From Atrina japonica (lineage: Eukaryota; Mollusca; Bivalvia; Pterioida; Pinnidae): a stretch of 64,000 nt of DNA. Positions 22,201 to 32,499 of the stretch are shown one piece after another; the stretch's first letter is position 1; every line of letters starts with the position of its first letter. The notes beneath the pieces are model-generated. The model was not told the DNA's origin and searched no databases. It saw only the letters and a program-made list of their open reading frames with translations. Made by a program: the position numbers and the translations under genes. The stretch is from positions 698,501 through 762,500 of the forward strand of contig BROG01000045.1 in the NCBI GenBank assembly GCA_030159075.1, in the 5' to 3' direction.

Positions 22201-25200
22201 AACAAGTTCTTTGTATTACAAGGTTATTTGGTATATGTCAGTCCACACTAACAAGTTCTTTGTATTACAAGGTTATTTGGTATATGTCAGTCCACGCTAA
22301 CAAGTTCTTTGTATTACAAGGTTATTTTGTATATGTCCAGTCACACTAACAAGTTCTTTGTATTACCGGGTTAAGGTATATGTCAGTCCACACTAACAAG
22401 TTCTTTGTATTACAAGGTATTTTGTATATGTCAGTCCACACTAACAAGTTCTTTGTATTACCGGGTTATTTGGTATATGTCAGTCCATACTAACAAGTTC
22501 TTTGTATTACAAGGTTATTTGGTATATGTCAGTCTACACTAACAAGTTCTTTGTATTACCGGGTTATTTGGTATATGTCAGTCCACACTAACAAGTTCTT
22601 TGTATTACCGGGTTATTTGGTATATGTCAGTCCACACTAACAAGTTCTTTGTATTACTGGGTTATTTGGTATATGTCAGTCTACACTAACAAGTTCATTG
22701 TATCACAGTGTTATTTGGCATATGTTAGTTCAAACTAACAAGTTCTTTGTATTACAGGGTTATTTGATTTATGTCAGTCCATTGAACATGTCTGACTCTT
22801 GTTTCCACTATGCACCAGCACCACCAGATGGTAATATATCGGATAATCTAGTCTGGATTGCCTTGATTCAGAGAAATGGATGTAAATTTGACCATATGGT
22901 ATGTACTGAGACTGTGTTTCACTCTGGATGTTAAAACAGTGTAATGTATACTAAGGCAGTAGAGTTGTGTGTGATGGATGTTAATTTGCATAAAATTTTA
23001 GGAGAATTACTGTAATTGAAGTGTTCACAACATTGCCAGCCTGAATTTGTATTTTAAGAAATTAGCACCTGAAAATAGCAATACCGTAATCCCAGAAATT
23101 TTCCCTCCCAATTAATTTTCAAGCTAAATAATTGAAGCATGGTCATATAGGTCATCCATGAGACCATGGTTATTTTGGGTGAATTTTAGTTATGGTGGCT
23201 ATGGGAAGCAGCATAATGTTTGCAAATGAAAATGGCTCCAATAAGGGCCAAAACACTGTTCATCTTAAAAAAAAAATTTGTCTCATGAGCCATTGATTTG
23301 CATATTTTCACCCAGGTGCCTGTTAAGGCCTCTTGGGTCTCGTTATTATTGGGATCAAGATGTGCACAAATGTGTATTTAGGGCCAGTGATTTTCTGTTT
23401 CAGATTTGCTTCAATTCTGTTTTCAGTTTTGGTGAATTCGGGATTTTTCTGTTTTCATAAGAAAAAGAACTAAAAGCATACTTTAGATGAAAGATATATA
23501 ACAATACAGACTCATAATCATACTTTCAATAGTCTGCCACACAAATTTAATGATAAATTTAAATAGGGAAGTAAATAAAACATATACATGTATATGCAAC
23601 ACTATGGTTTTTATAATTTTAAAGTGTTTGATAAGTAATTTGTAAGTCTGTAGGCCTATAATACTCATATACATGTACATGTAGGTAACAAGTTTTGTAG
23701 CAAATTGTAATTTCTAATTACTAATTTTTGCTTGAATTTATCACCTGTTGTTACTTTAAATAAACTTATAAAGTAGATCTACATCATATATGTACATGTA
23801 TTTTATTTTTATAGTCTTTTAATTTATTGTATCAACTCTGGCAAAATTTATATCATACTGACAGAATTCACTAAATTGAACATGACCATTCTCATAAAGA
23901 TTCCATGAAAACTAGCCAACCTGTGCTGATGTATTTATTTTTTAAATGAGAGGAAGTCTCCTCTTTTTACATACATTTAGATCTACGTGTGTCTTCAGCC
24001 ATCATAGCTCGCTGTCAAAAATGTCAAGTTGTTTAAAAACACATGTTAATGTTGGTAACAAAAACCGACTCTCAATCGAGTGGTATGTTGTAAAAAGTTA
24101 GGATGGATTGTACATTGTGAAATTTTACTATAAATTATAAAACTTGGTATATATATTCAAAAATTGTACTAAACATTCTGAAAACCTAATTCAATATATC
24201 AAATTAAAGCTATTTTTGTTTTAGAAGAATCCGGATGTCAGTCAGAACTGAAGCTACGACAATGGAAATGATTGCCCTTATCTTTTGATGTATAAATGTA
24301 CATGTTGACTAATAGATCTATGGGATAAAATAGCAATTGGTGTAAAATTATGTGATGAAATATTGTAAATAAACAAAGAAATGAAGTTTATTACACACAC
24401 AAATAGCACACTTCGGTAGTTCACAATTTGATAAATTCTACCTCATGTTGGAACTTTTAAAGATTTTTCAAAAACGCAAATTCCGTTTCAGATTGCCGAT
24501 TCCGCGATTTTGTCCACAATTCCATGATCGCGTAAAATCACTGGCCCTATGTATTGATGAGAAAAGAGGTGTGTACATAACTAAATAAACATTTAAGACA
24601 AGTATTATATAAAGTAAAATAAATATTGAAAACATTGTAAACATTTAATCACCTCAACATGGAATAAATTTGGTGATTAGATTTGAAGGTGCTGAATGTC
24701 CAAGGCCAAGAATATTGTTTTTCTGCTTTCAAGCTATTTAAGTTTGTGATTTAAACTAAAGTACACACTGTTATCTGTATGCTTACTTCTTTTGATATTA
24801 CTGAGATCCTGAAATTACTTGGTATTTTGATATAAGTTGTCATAGATGACCGTGTAGACTGTAAGTTATTTAATGACTGGAATTGAAAGTTTTTAATATG
24901 ATTTATTTTTAGCTCTCTGGGTGAAAGTCCGGAGAGCTAATGCCATACCCCTGGCATCTGTAGACAAAACTTTAACCTGACCTTTATCTTTTTTAATGCA
25001 AGGGACATGACTTTAATATTTCCCATATAGATTCCTTATGACCATTTTATTTCATACCTTAACTTTTGATCTAGTGACCTTGACCTTTTACTTTGATCTA
25101 CTTTTTAAGAATATTACCGTGGCTATATTTATTAAACCATTAGAGATAAGGCTTTGATATTTTGCATGGATTCCTTATGGCCAGAGCTTTCATTTCATAC

Positions 25201-28200
25201 CTTAACTTTTGACCTAGTGACCTTGGACTTTGACCTACTTTTAGCCTGAGTCGAAGGAATTAAAATATTTACCGTACTATGACCTTAAAACTGACAGCTT
25301 TAGGTCAAACATATATTTTGAAAATTTGCACCCATTTCCAGTGAACTCTGTTGTCTTTTGACAACTCTTGTTATTATATGTCTTTGGGAAGTTATTTAAA
25401 AATGAAAGTGGTCGAATCCCAGGGTTATTATTTCAAAATGGTAACCCATTTCAACATTTTCAGTACCTCGATTAATGATAGTATACATATTTGAAATTAA
25501 GAGTTATTGTTTTTATTATGGAACCATAATAGAATCTTCTTGTCTTGTTTCCATAGGTGTATAATGCTCAAAAGCTAGGATACAAAGCAGTTATGGTGTA
25601 TAATCAGAGACCAAATGAAGATCTAGTTCCCATGGGAGGAGACAAATGTAAGTATACATTATATACATTGCTATTAAAGGAGGGAAATATTACATTTATG
25701 ATATTATACAGGTATTTTATTCCAAATTAAGAGTATTTTTCAGCAATGATAGACATCAGGATTAGTAACTACGACAGGAAACGTATTGAGAATTGTTGTA
25801 GTCCAAGACTAGGTAAAAACATAAAAGGATCTTGCTGAAATTGTAAGAACAGAAAGGGGTCTGAAAGGAAATTGTAAAAACAGGAAGGATCTCACAATAA
25901 TTGAAAAACAGGAAGGGATTTCATAGTAAATGTAAAAACAGGAAGTGGTCTCACAGGAAATTATAAAGATAGGGCTGGTTCTTTGCCCCCCCCCCCACCC
26001 CCCCGAAAAAAAGAATATTTATGATGATAATCTTATACCTCTCACATGGATCATCTTCATGCTTTGAATTAAATTTTGAATTTGAATCTTTGACCTTAAC
26101 AGTCACAATGAAAGTGATTTTAAAATTTGTTAGATGTTTTGCCTATTATATTAAGAGATGTGAGATATGTGGAACATTTGATAAACACACAAATTTATTT
26201 CAACATAATTGTTTGTTGTAGATGCACACAGTGTAGCTATACCTTCAGTGTTTATTGGTTGGACAGATGGTGACCTTTTGAGAAAGAGATTTCTTTACGA
26301 TGATAGTGGAACGTATGTATAATATTTTATTTTAAAATGGGAAATAATTGAGAAAATATTGTAAATATGATGTTAAGTTTCAAAAATTGCTTCTACAGGA
26401 CCGCTGGACTAATTTGAACTGGAGTTGTCCCTCAAAACATTCACAAATGTGACCTATACTTAAAGCATCAAAACTCTGTCCCGGAAAGTCCCTGTTTGGC
26501 TCTTTACTTTTAGCCAGAATTTAGACTAAACCTTTTCTTAATGACCTGCATTGTAAGCCTTCAGCCCACTTCACACAAACTCTGCAAACTGTCTGTATAA
26601 CAAATTATAAGGTCCCCTGAAGTTTGAAATTATAAAGAATTAGTTAAGCCTGAGTATTGCTAAATGGTAACTTTGGGCGTAGAGATGTCAGCAATATGAT
26701 ATTGAATAATGTAGTAGAGCCTCGTTATTGTACTGTGTTCATGTATCAGATGGCAGTCATTCTTGTATACCATTTACCTGTGATTTTATTTTGTTTTCTG
26801 TATTACAGGTATTTCATAAAGATAAACAAAAATCCCAACTACTACAAGCCGTACATGCTCTGGCCATTTGTTGTTGTTGTTGGAGTATGCTTTGTACTTA
26901 TGTTACTTTTTATGGTAAGTCATTCAATTTCTGTATACCGTATTCAACCTAATAAGCTCCCAAGGCACTAAAAACAATTTTTAATACCGTAATTGACTGT
27001 GTATAATGCACACTCTTTTCACTCTAAAATTTGTCTCAGGGATGGGGGTGCCGATAATACAGTGCAACAGGTTCTTCGAACATTTTTTTCATGGGACTAT
27101 AGTAAAAAAAAATAGTGCAGAAGAATTAACGTTTGATGGTAAAGTTGCCTTTACTTGGCAACCAAGTTTTTTTGTGTCGTAATCATGATCGAGTCAATTT
27201 ATTTCTTCATTGCTTTCTGTAATGTGTTTATTGTCTGTGGTGATGGTGAATAAATGTTTGATGAATGAATCTTTTCTTCTGTGTGTGTGCATGTATATTT
27301 CAGTTTAAATCACCTATAAATACTTGTTTAGTGCAAAGTTGGTTAGCGAGTGACACTTTAGACTGTCACACTCTCCGATTGCCGATTGGTAACCATGCAT
27401 GGCTTTAATCATAAAATATCCATGGGAAACAGAATAGTACAGTACCTGTGTGTGCTGTTAACCTTCCTCATAGAGTTTTATGCTATTATTGAAAATATGA
27501 ACAACTCAACTAACTAGTGATTATTTCGCGCTTGTAGATGACAAAGTGAACCGCCATACTGTAACTCTAAATGGGGGAGTTACACAGAACAGCATATGTA
27601 GTGTCTTGTAGTTTCATATTTCAGATTCCTATTTTGTAGTTTTACGTCTCAAATCTCATAGTATCATATTTTCTTTTATTTAATAAATGTTTATCTATTT
27701 CTGTCAAATACCAATCTAAGGATTGATATTTAAAATAAGTCTGATTTTCAGTCATACTAATGCCCCAGTAATGGCCATGTAAAAAAAACCAGATGCAGGT
27801 TAGGTCTAAAAGCAGGAACACCCTTTTTTCTCCGAGATCTAATGCTGAAATGGGGGGGTGCAGATAATACATAAATGCGGATTTTACACGGTCAATTACG
27901 GTAAGACACGATAGCTCTAGTTTAGTTCATCTGCTACAACGATCAAGTGCAGTCAGATGATACGATTGGAAACATTTTTGTGGTTTTTTATTTTTTACAT
28001 GTCACCCATTTATTCATATGTGTACACAAATTTAAAATTAATTACAATTTTAAAGACGACATCAGATATTTTGGATGACTTGAATCCCATTTAGAAAAGT
28101 AGCTCCAGTGGAAACTCTGTATCCAACTGCAGTGCAATACAGCGTTTTGTATTGCACTGGTGTATTAAACTCTGTATGATTACCCATGCATGTAATAAAT

Positions 28201-30868
28201 GTTTATATTTAAAACTCTGTCCTAAAAGCATGTTTATACCAGTTCTCTTCCAATTATGTATTTAGTGTATGTGTATATAGGATGATCAAGAATTGTAGCA
28301 AAATATGTGATTATTTTATGACGTTACAGTATTAGGGGGCTCTGTAGGTAGGGTCTGTATCCAGGCAACTAATAAAGACCATGCTATCTCTTGTTTTCTA
28401 GTGGCAGTGTTTCTTGATAAGTCCTGATATAGTAAATTTTGTACCCAAGGTGTCTATACATAAATTACAGATTTTTTTGTTTTCAGGTGATAAAATGGAT
28501 AAGAGATATAAGAAAAAGGAAAAAGTCCAGATTATCAACCAAACACTTAAAGAAAATTCCAACAAAGAAATTTAAGAAAGGTATTTGTATGGTTAAGTAT
28601 ATGTCAACAGGCCTGCTGAATTGCGCTTACTGCAATTTTTTAAAGATTTTTCAGTACAATAAAACTTGCTTTATCGACCACATGTGTATAAAGACTACCT
28701 GGTCATAAAGACTGGTTTTGTTGTGTATGTAAGAGGGTCTTTATATACAAGAATCACTGTATTTGATTGATGATAAAGTGTCTGAATGTTTTGTTTTTAT
28801 CTATGTAAAGACAGTTCATTGAGTCAAAATGGGAATAAATCTCAAGAATTCCATTGATTGATTTTGCAGCATTTGGTGACATTTTTTGAATGAAGCTACA
28901 TGTATATTGATAATAATTTTGTGATAAAATATTATTCAAGTGGTGATTTTTTTCTTGTACAGGGGATGAGTATGATGTTTGTGCTGTCTGTCTGGATGAT
29001 TTTGAAGAAGGAGACAAGCTGAGAATACTCCCTTGTGCTCATGGTATGTCAATTGGATGATATGTTGCCACGTTTTGATAAAACGGTCCCAAGATTTGTC
29101 TTAAGATCAGTTGACTTAAGACTTGCGACCTCTTGATAAGTTAGGCCCCAGATGTTCCATATTGTCTTCTTAATGTCTGACTGACTTGTCTTCATTATTT
29201 ACACCTGTATGCTATAAATATACAAAAATGTTCATTTGCAACAAAAATTCTGCATCTTTTTATCTTAAAATCATAAGAAGTTCGTTGAGTGTGAGTATTG
29301 AGCAAATTTGATGATGCTGGGTCCTGATTCATCAAAATATTGTTGAATTGTTTTTCTGGTACATTTCAGCATATCATTGTAAATGCATTGATCCATGGTT
29401 AACAAAACGGAAGAAGACCTGTCCTGTTTGTAAACGCAAGGTGATTCCAGGAAATAATCCAGATTCTGAATCTGATTCCGACTGGGATGATGAAGAGCAA
29501 GGGAGCAATGAAAGAACTCCCTTACTTTCTGGAAATAACAATGATGTTATGACAACACCACGAAGATCAACATTTGATAATTCTGGTAAAATCCTTACAC
29601 TCGTATGATTTGCGTAATGCTGTAAATCACGAAATTTTTATGGGACTTCATTTTTGCGATACACAAGTTCTAAATTTATTTGCAATATGATATTTTCGTG
29701 ATTTTTGAATGCCTATATCTCATATTATTATCATACTTCATAACGCAATGATTTTGTTTTCCTAAGCGAGAGCTCTTGCGAAATTATGCGTAAAATAAAA
29801 TTCTCATGAATAAAACCCGATTTACAGTAGTGTATACTTAGACAGTTTCGCCTCTGGTTATTTTTCACCTATGTCAAGAAAAAAACATACCGTATTCAAA
29901 CTGTTATTATTAGCTTGAAAATTTCACTTTCATTTTTAATTCACTCTTTCATCTAATTTTGAAAATGGAAAAAATTATTTGAGAGTGAAAATTTGCAGGT
30001 ATGCAGTAGTGCCACTTTAGCTGAAGGTTGATGAGATGATTTAAAATAACTGCTTGTGGTGGTCTAGTGGTAAAGCGTTAGACTAAGAAGTGGAAGGTCT
30101 CGGACCAGGTCATTACCAAAGACTTTAAACATGGTAATGGCTGTTCCTTCACCAAGTGCATATGAAGTGAAAGTGGTGAGTCTTTCAGATGAGACTGAAA
30201 CCCGAAGTCCCATGTCACTGAAGGCATGGCACATAAAAGAACCTTCACTGCAGTGGTGTCAGTTCATAGCACAGGCCAAAATATGTAGCACTTCACCTAA
30301 AGCTGGTGACATCTCAATATAAGTGAAAAATTCTCAATGGGATATAAAACAACAATCAAACAAATAATTTGAAATAACCAGGGAGCAATTTGCAAGACAC
30401 TTTATTCAATCCCGACTTTTTCTCCTGCTCCACAAATTCCAGAAAAACCCCAGAACTTCAGGGAGGAGTGGGTGAATTGTGTAGATTTTTTTAAACTAAC
30501 CAAATCTGGGAATCAATTAACTATAAAAAAGTATTTTAATGAAAGTTATTTGCTTTGTAGGTTTACCAGTTTCGACAAGCTCACAAGTGACCCAGATTAA
30601 TGTTACCAGTCCTGAATCAAGCGAAAGTGACCCTGAAGCAGAAGATGAATCAAGATATGGAGCCACAGGGGGAATAGACTCATCAGCCAATCAAATTCAA
30701 GATAGCAAGGTTGACATGGAAACAAATGTAACAGGTGAAAATAGAGGCTATTGTGACTCTGATGAAGAAGAAACTGATGTTAATGAAGAAGGTGATCCTG
30801 ACAATTTACAGGTTGTTGTCAATGGCAATGGTAAACAAAATGTTGAAAAAAAAAACCATGTAGTTTGA
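19116..30868 (+). CDS. RNF13: RNF13-type E3 ubiquitin ligase (PA-TM-RING family), ten coding exons
   Basis: A membrane-anchored endosomal/lysosomal RING ubiquitin ligase. Exons: 19116-19226, 20306-20392, 22758-22898, 25557-25647, 26222-26312, 26809-26914, 28487-28580, 28963-29043, 29370-29585, 30561-30868. Total is 1326 bases, 441 residues. All introns are GT-AG and all phases agree. Order: signal peptide (residues about 12-33), protease-associated lumenal domain (about 45-175, with [12 protein letters not shown] and IPSVFIG motifs and possible glycosylation sites NDT, NMS, NIS), membrane helix (about 190-209), basic linker, RING-H2 with C247, C250, C265, H267, H270, C273, C285, C288, and an acidic Ser-rich tail. 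I chose ATG 19116 because an acceptor-like tract (tttttttcttgtag) lies just upstream; ATG 19050, in frame, is an alternative. RNF167 is the closest vertebrate alternative name. Confidence 0.95.
19464..19657. repeat. 89-bp near-perfect inverted repeat in RNF13 intron 1
   Basis: Arms 19464-19552 and 19569-19657 are complementary at 87 of 89 positions around a 16-base loop. The transcript would fold into a long stable duplex. Outside the arms, AGTACTGT occurs on both sides, hinting at longer degenerate ends. Confidence 0.9.
19974..20156. mobile_element. MITE with TAGTCAAACTTG ends
   Basis: TAGTCAAACTTGTATAAAGG at the left is mirrored at the right (AATGCAAGTTTGACTA). The subterminal GGCAGGTGCCCTTTATA resembles the GGGCACCTGTCTATA of the Tigger element at 57694-60452. 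Confidence 0.6.
20306..20392 (+). CDS. RNF13: RNF13 coding exon 2
   Basis: Acceptor tttatatttcag, donor GTAAGT at 20393, 29 codons, phase 0 at both ends. Contains [12 protein letters not shown], equivalent to the arFGyrlPaeGl segment of the PA region in RNF13 proteins. Confidence 0.93.
20862..21131. mobile_element. Foldback element with GAAAAAAACCAGTAAAAAC ends
   Basis: Inverted copies of GAAAAAAACCAGTAAAAAC bound about 270 bp of non-coding sequence in RNF13 intron 2. Confidence 0.5.
21625..22757. repeat. 49-bp minisatellite copying the RNF13 exon 3 splice acceptor
   Basis: About 23 tandem units. Each reads roughly ACTAACAAGTTCTTTG, TATTACAG, GGTTATTTGGTATATGTCAG, TCCAC: a branch-point-like CTAAC, a pyrimidine-rich tract, the AG, then the opening bases of exon 3. 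The genuine exon 3 (22758) is the final unit. Some units keep CAG|GG, others read ACAAGG, and several nearest the exon read ACCGGG or ACTGGG and lack the AG. Confidence 0.97.
22758..22898 (+). CDS. RNF13: RNF13 coding exon 3 (PA domain core)
   Basis: Acceptor ttctttgtattacag, donor GTATGT at 22899, 47 codons, phase 0. Encodes [15 protein letters not shown] then [16 protein letters not shown]. Its own acceptor and first bases are the template for the 49-bp array that runs right up to it. Confidence 0.95.
23379..24549. mobile_element. hAT-like non-autonomous element
   Basis: TAGGGCCAGTGATTTT at the left and its exact inverse at the right (24534-24549), with TGTATT duplicated on both sides (23373-23378, 24550-24555). 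The interior has CCGATTCCGCGATTTT-type subterminal motifs and no transposase. The hAT label rests only on the look of the ends; a six-base rather than eight-base duplication argues for caution. Confidence 0.6.
24909..25375. repeat. Dispersed repeat rich in TGACCTTGACC motifs
   Basis: Starts TTAGCTCTCTGGGTGAAAGT with GGAGAGCTAATG, holds two blocks of gacctagtgaccttg then gactttgacctac, and ends near gttgtcttttgacaactctt. A diverged relative is at 35098-35400. Type not assigned. Confidence 0.5.
25557..25647 (+). CDS. RNF13: RNF13 coding exon 4
   Basis: Begins [16 protein letters not shown], the PA-domain segment following the lone Cys of exon 3. Donor GTAAGT at 25648. Ends in phase 1 with T, completed to TAT in exon 5. 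Confidence 0.95.
26222..26312 (+). CDS. RNF13: RNF13 coding exon 5
   Basis: Acceptor gtttgttgtag. Encodes [19 protein letters not shown], the last strand of the PA domain. Donor GTATGT at 26313, ending with AC that joins G of exon 6 as Thr. Confidence 0.93.
26809..26914 (+). CDS. RNF13: RNF13 coding exon 6 (membrane helix)
   Basis: Encodes the juxtamembrane segment and the single helix [19 protein letters not shown]. Acceptor ttctgtattacag, donor GTAAGT at 26915, phase 0 at the end. Confidence 0.95.
26987..27901. mobile_element. 915-bp TA-flanked element in RNF13 intron 6
   Basis: CCGTAATTGACTGTGTA at the left matches the inverted right end CCGTAATTGACCGTGTA, with TA on both outer sides. 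GATGGGGGTGCCGATAATAC and TGGGGGGGTGCAGATAATAC are matching subterminal blocks. No transposase remains. The ends are of mariner/pogo type. Confidence 0.7.
28487..28580 (+). CDS. RNF13: RNF13 coding exon 7 (basic linker)
   Basis: Encodes the cytoplasmic Lys/Arg-rich linker ([19 protein letters not shown] and KKFKKG) between helix and RING, conserved in length with vertebrate RNF13. Donor GTATTT at 28581 is weak but phase-correct. Confidence 0.92.
28657..28759. mobile_element. Short degenerate MITE
   Basis: AATAAAACTTGCTTTATCG near the left and the inverse of GGTCTTTATATACAAGAATC at the right are loosely complementary, TA at each side. Weak resemblance only. Confidence 0.3.
28963..29043 (+). 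CDS. RNF13: RNF13 coding exon 8 (RING, first half)
   Basis: Encodes [19 protein letters not shown] then RILPCAH: the first two Cys pairs and first His ligand. Donor GTATGT at 29044. The RING is split between this and exon 9 inside Ala268. Confidence 0.95.
29370..29585 (+). CDS. RNF13: RNF13 coding exon 9 (RING, second half)
   Basis: Encodes [20 protein letters not shown], completing the C3H2C3 ligand set; the Trp and Pro needed for E2 binding are present. Then acidic and Ser-rich sequence with TPLL, a motif found at this place in family members. Donor GTAAAA at 29586. Confidence 0.95.
29620..29827. mobile_element. MITE with CTGTAAATC ends
   Basis: CTGTAAATCACG at the left and inverted CTGTAAATCGGG at the right, with internal facing motifs such as TCACGAAATTTTT and GCGAAATTATGCG. 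Lies in RNF13 intron 9, just after the exon 9 donor. Confidence 0.45.
30049..30370 (+). mobile_element. tRNA-derived SINE
   Basis: GTGGTCTAGTGGTAAAGCG looks like an A box. The body ends in GGGATATAAAACAACAATCA, the typical 'ataaaacaacaatcaa' SINE tail. In RNF13 intron 9. Confidence 0.55.
30561..30868 (+). CDS. RNF13: RNF13 last coding exon (acidic tail)
   Basis: 101 codons plus TGA. Low-complexity Ser/Glu/Asp sequence ([14 protein letters not shown] and [15 protein letters not shown]), typical in composition but not conserved in sequence for RNF13 tails. Acceptor tttgctttgtag. Confidence 0.9.
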
Positions 30869-31190
30869 AGAATATACAGTTTGATGGTTAAGACTTGAAC
30901 AGATTAATGATGTTTGCCATCTTGTCATGGTTTGAATGTTGAATTATTTGGTTATTAAGAAAAGGTACAGTAACTTTGTTTTGAAATGTATACGAACCTA
31001 GTACCATTTTTCACCTATTAAGAAGTCTAATATATTTGTGTATTTCAGTGTAACACTATTAGCATTCATAGAAAGAAATCCATTGATCAATTCTAGGATG
31101 GCCTGAGTCATTTACGTAATCTTTTGTTATTTATAAATCTAAGCATGTACTATATAAGATCTACACCATCACCCAGTAACGAAGATGGTA

Positions 31191-31350
31191 CAGCGGAACC
31201 TGTCTTGAGAGACCACCCCATCAGCCACTGAAATGTGGTCTCTCAAGACAGTTACTCTCTCAAAAGATGTTTTTTCAATAGGATTATTTAATCAGGTTGT
31301 TTTAAGGACGAGGTCTTTAAGGACAGGTAGTTTTTCACGAGAGTGCTCTT
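31191..31350. mobile_element. Tigger-like MITE, GAGAGACCACC family
   Basis: After TA (31189-31190) reads CAGCGGAACCTGTCTTGAGA then GACCACCCCATC. The first 65 bp match, in opposite orientation, the element at 47741-47812. The right end is uncertain. Confidence 0.6.
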
Positions 31351-31487
31351 TCAAGACAGTAATACTAATAATGTTGTTTTTACTTAATCATTAATTTTCA
31401 TAGTAGAAATTTATTTGAGTTAGCTGTTGATTTCCAAATCATAATTCTAAGATACTCAAATGTAGACGTCTAGGTTGACCACCCGTA

Positions 31488-31493
31488 AATAAA
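31488..31493 (+). terminator. RNF13: Candidate RNF13 polyadenylation signal AATAAA
   Basis: First AATAAA noted downstream of the RNF13 stop, 620 bp after it. No cDNA support, so the true 3' end may lie elsewhere. Confidence 0.3.
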
Positions 31494-32306
31494 GGGAGGG
31501 AATTCAAAACAAGTATTTTTCTTTGTATAAATTGTTTATGTCACAATTGGCGATTGCTCATCATGTGATTATTTGGAATAATTTGTGTAGCTACTGTTTA
31601 GATCAATCATCTTCTGGAGACAACTTAGATCAGTCATGTTCTGTGGGAAATGGCTTTATACGTCTTGTTCATCATGTGATTATTTGGAATATTTTTGTAG
31701 CTACTGCTTAGATCAGTCTTCTTCTGGAGGAAGTTGCTTAGATAAGTCTTGTTCTTTCAGGAGCCTAATGTTTTCCCTAATTTCCAGGTATTGTTGTTAA
31801 TCTAATTTTGGGAGGTAAATGATATGTTTTGATTCAATTGTAGTCTCCTGGTTGCTTTTTCTGCTTTGAAGTGTTGGGTTTATATTCCAATGAAAAAATC
31901 TTAACAAGTGAATGTATTTTAGGGTGAGAAGAGTGGAAAGTGTTAAGAGTATTTAAATTTTGTTTTTGTGTTTTACAATTTAATCTTGTAACAGACATCT
32001 GCTTTGGAACTTCATGAGCAAGTGTTTACTAAAAAATAATACTCTTGTATTTTAGAGGATTGGGGTAAATGATATTATTGTCAAAACCAACCATGAACTT
32101 TTTTGAGCTATTTAATAATCAGATTTTATGTAAATGGCAAATATTGAATTATCTTCAGATATTCATAACTAGTAAGTTATTGAATAATCATGAAATACAG
32201 AGTACCTGTACTGTTGAATATTCATGAGATTTTCAGTATAAGTAGTGTTGAATAGTCATAAAACATAGAGTATGTATATTGTTGAATATTCATGAGATAT
32301 TTAATA

Positions 32307-32498
32307 CAGAAGAAATTGTCTGGAGAGACCATCCCATCTGCACCTGAAATGTCATCGTTAACTTAAAAAAAAGAAGATTCATTGAAAGAAGTTTTATTTA
32401 AAGGGTTATTTTCCAGGTGGTTGTTTAAGATGTGGTATCAGAAGACAGGTGGCCTATTATGAATTAATGAGAGTGGTCTCTCAGAACAGGTTCAACTG
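32307..32498. mobile_element. Tigger-like MITE, GAGAGACCACC family, TA-flanked
   Basis: CAGAAGAAATTGTCTGGAGA at the left and inverted CAGTTGAACCTGTTCTGAGA at the right, flanked by TA at 32305-32306 and 32499-32500. Length 192 bp. Confidence 0.65.
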
Positions 32499-32499
32499 T

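Noticed and set aside
21625..22757. CRISPR-like regular repeat
   Set aside because: Units are directly abutting with no variable spacers, and the locus is in an animal intron.
30131..30322. 63-codon plus-strand frame in RNF13 intron 9
   Set aside because: It is the body of a tRNA-derived SINE.
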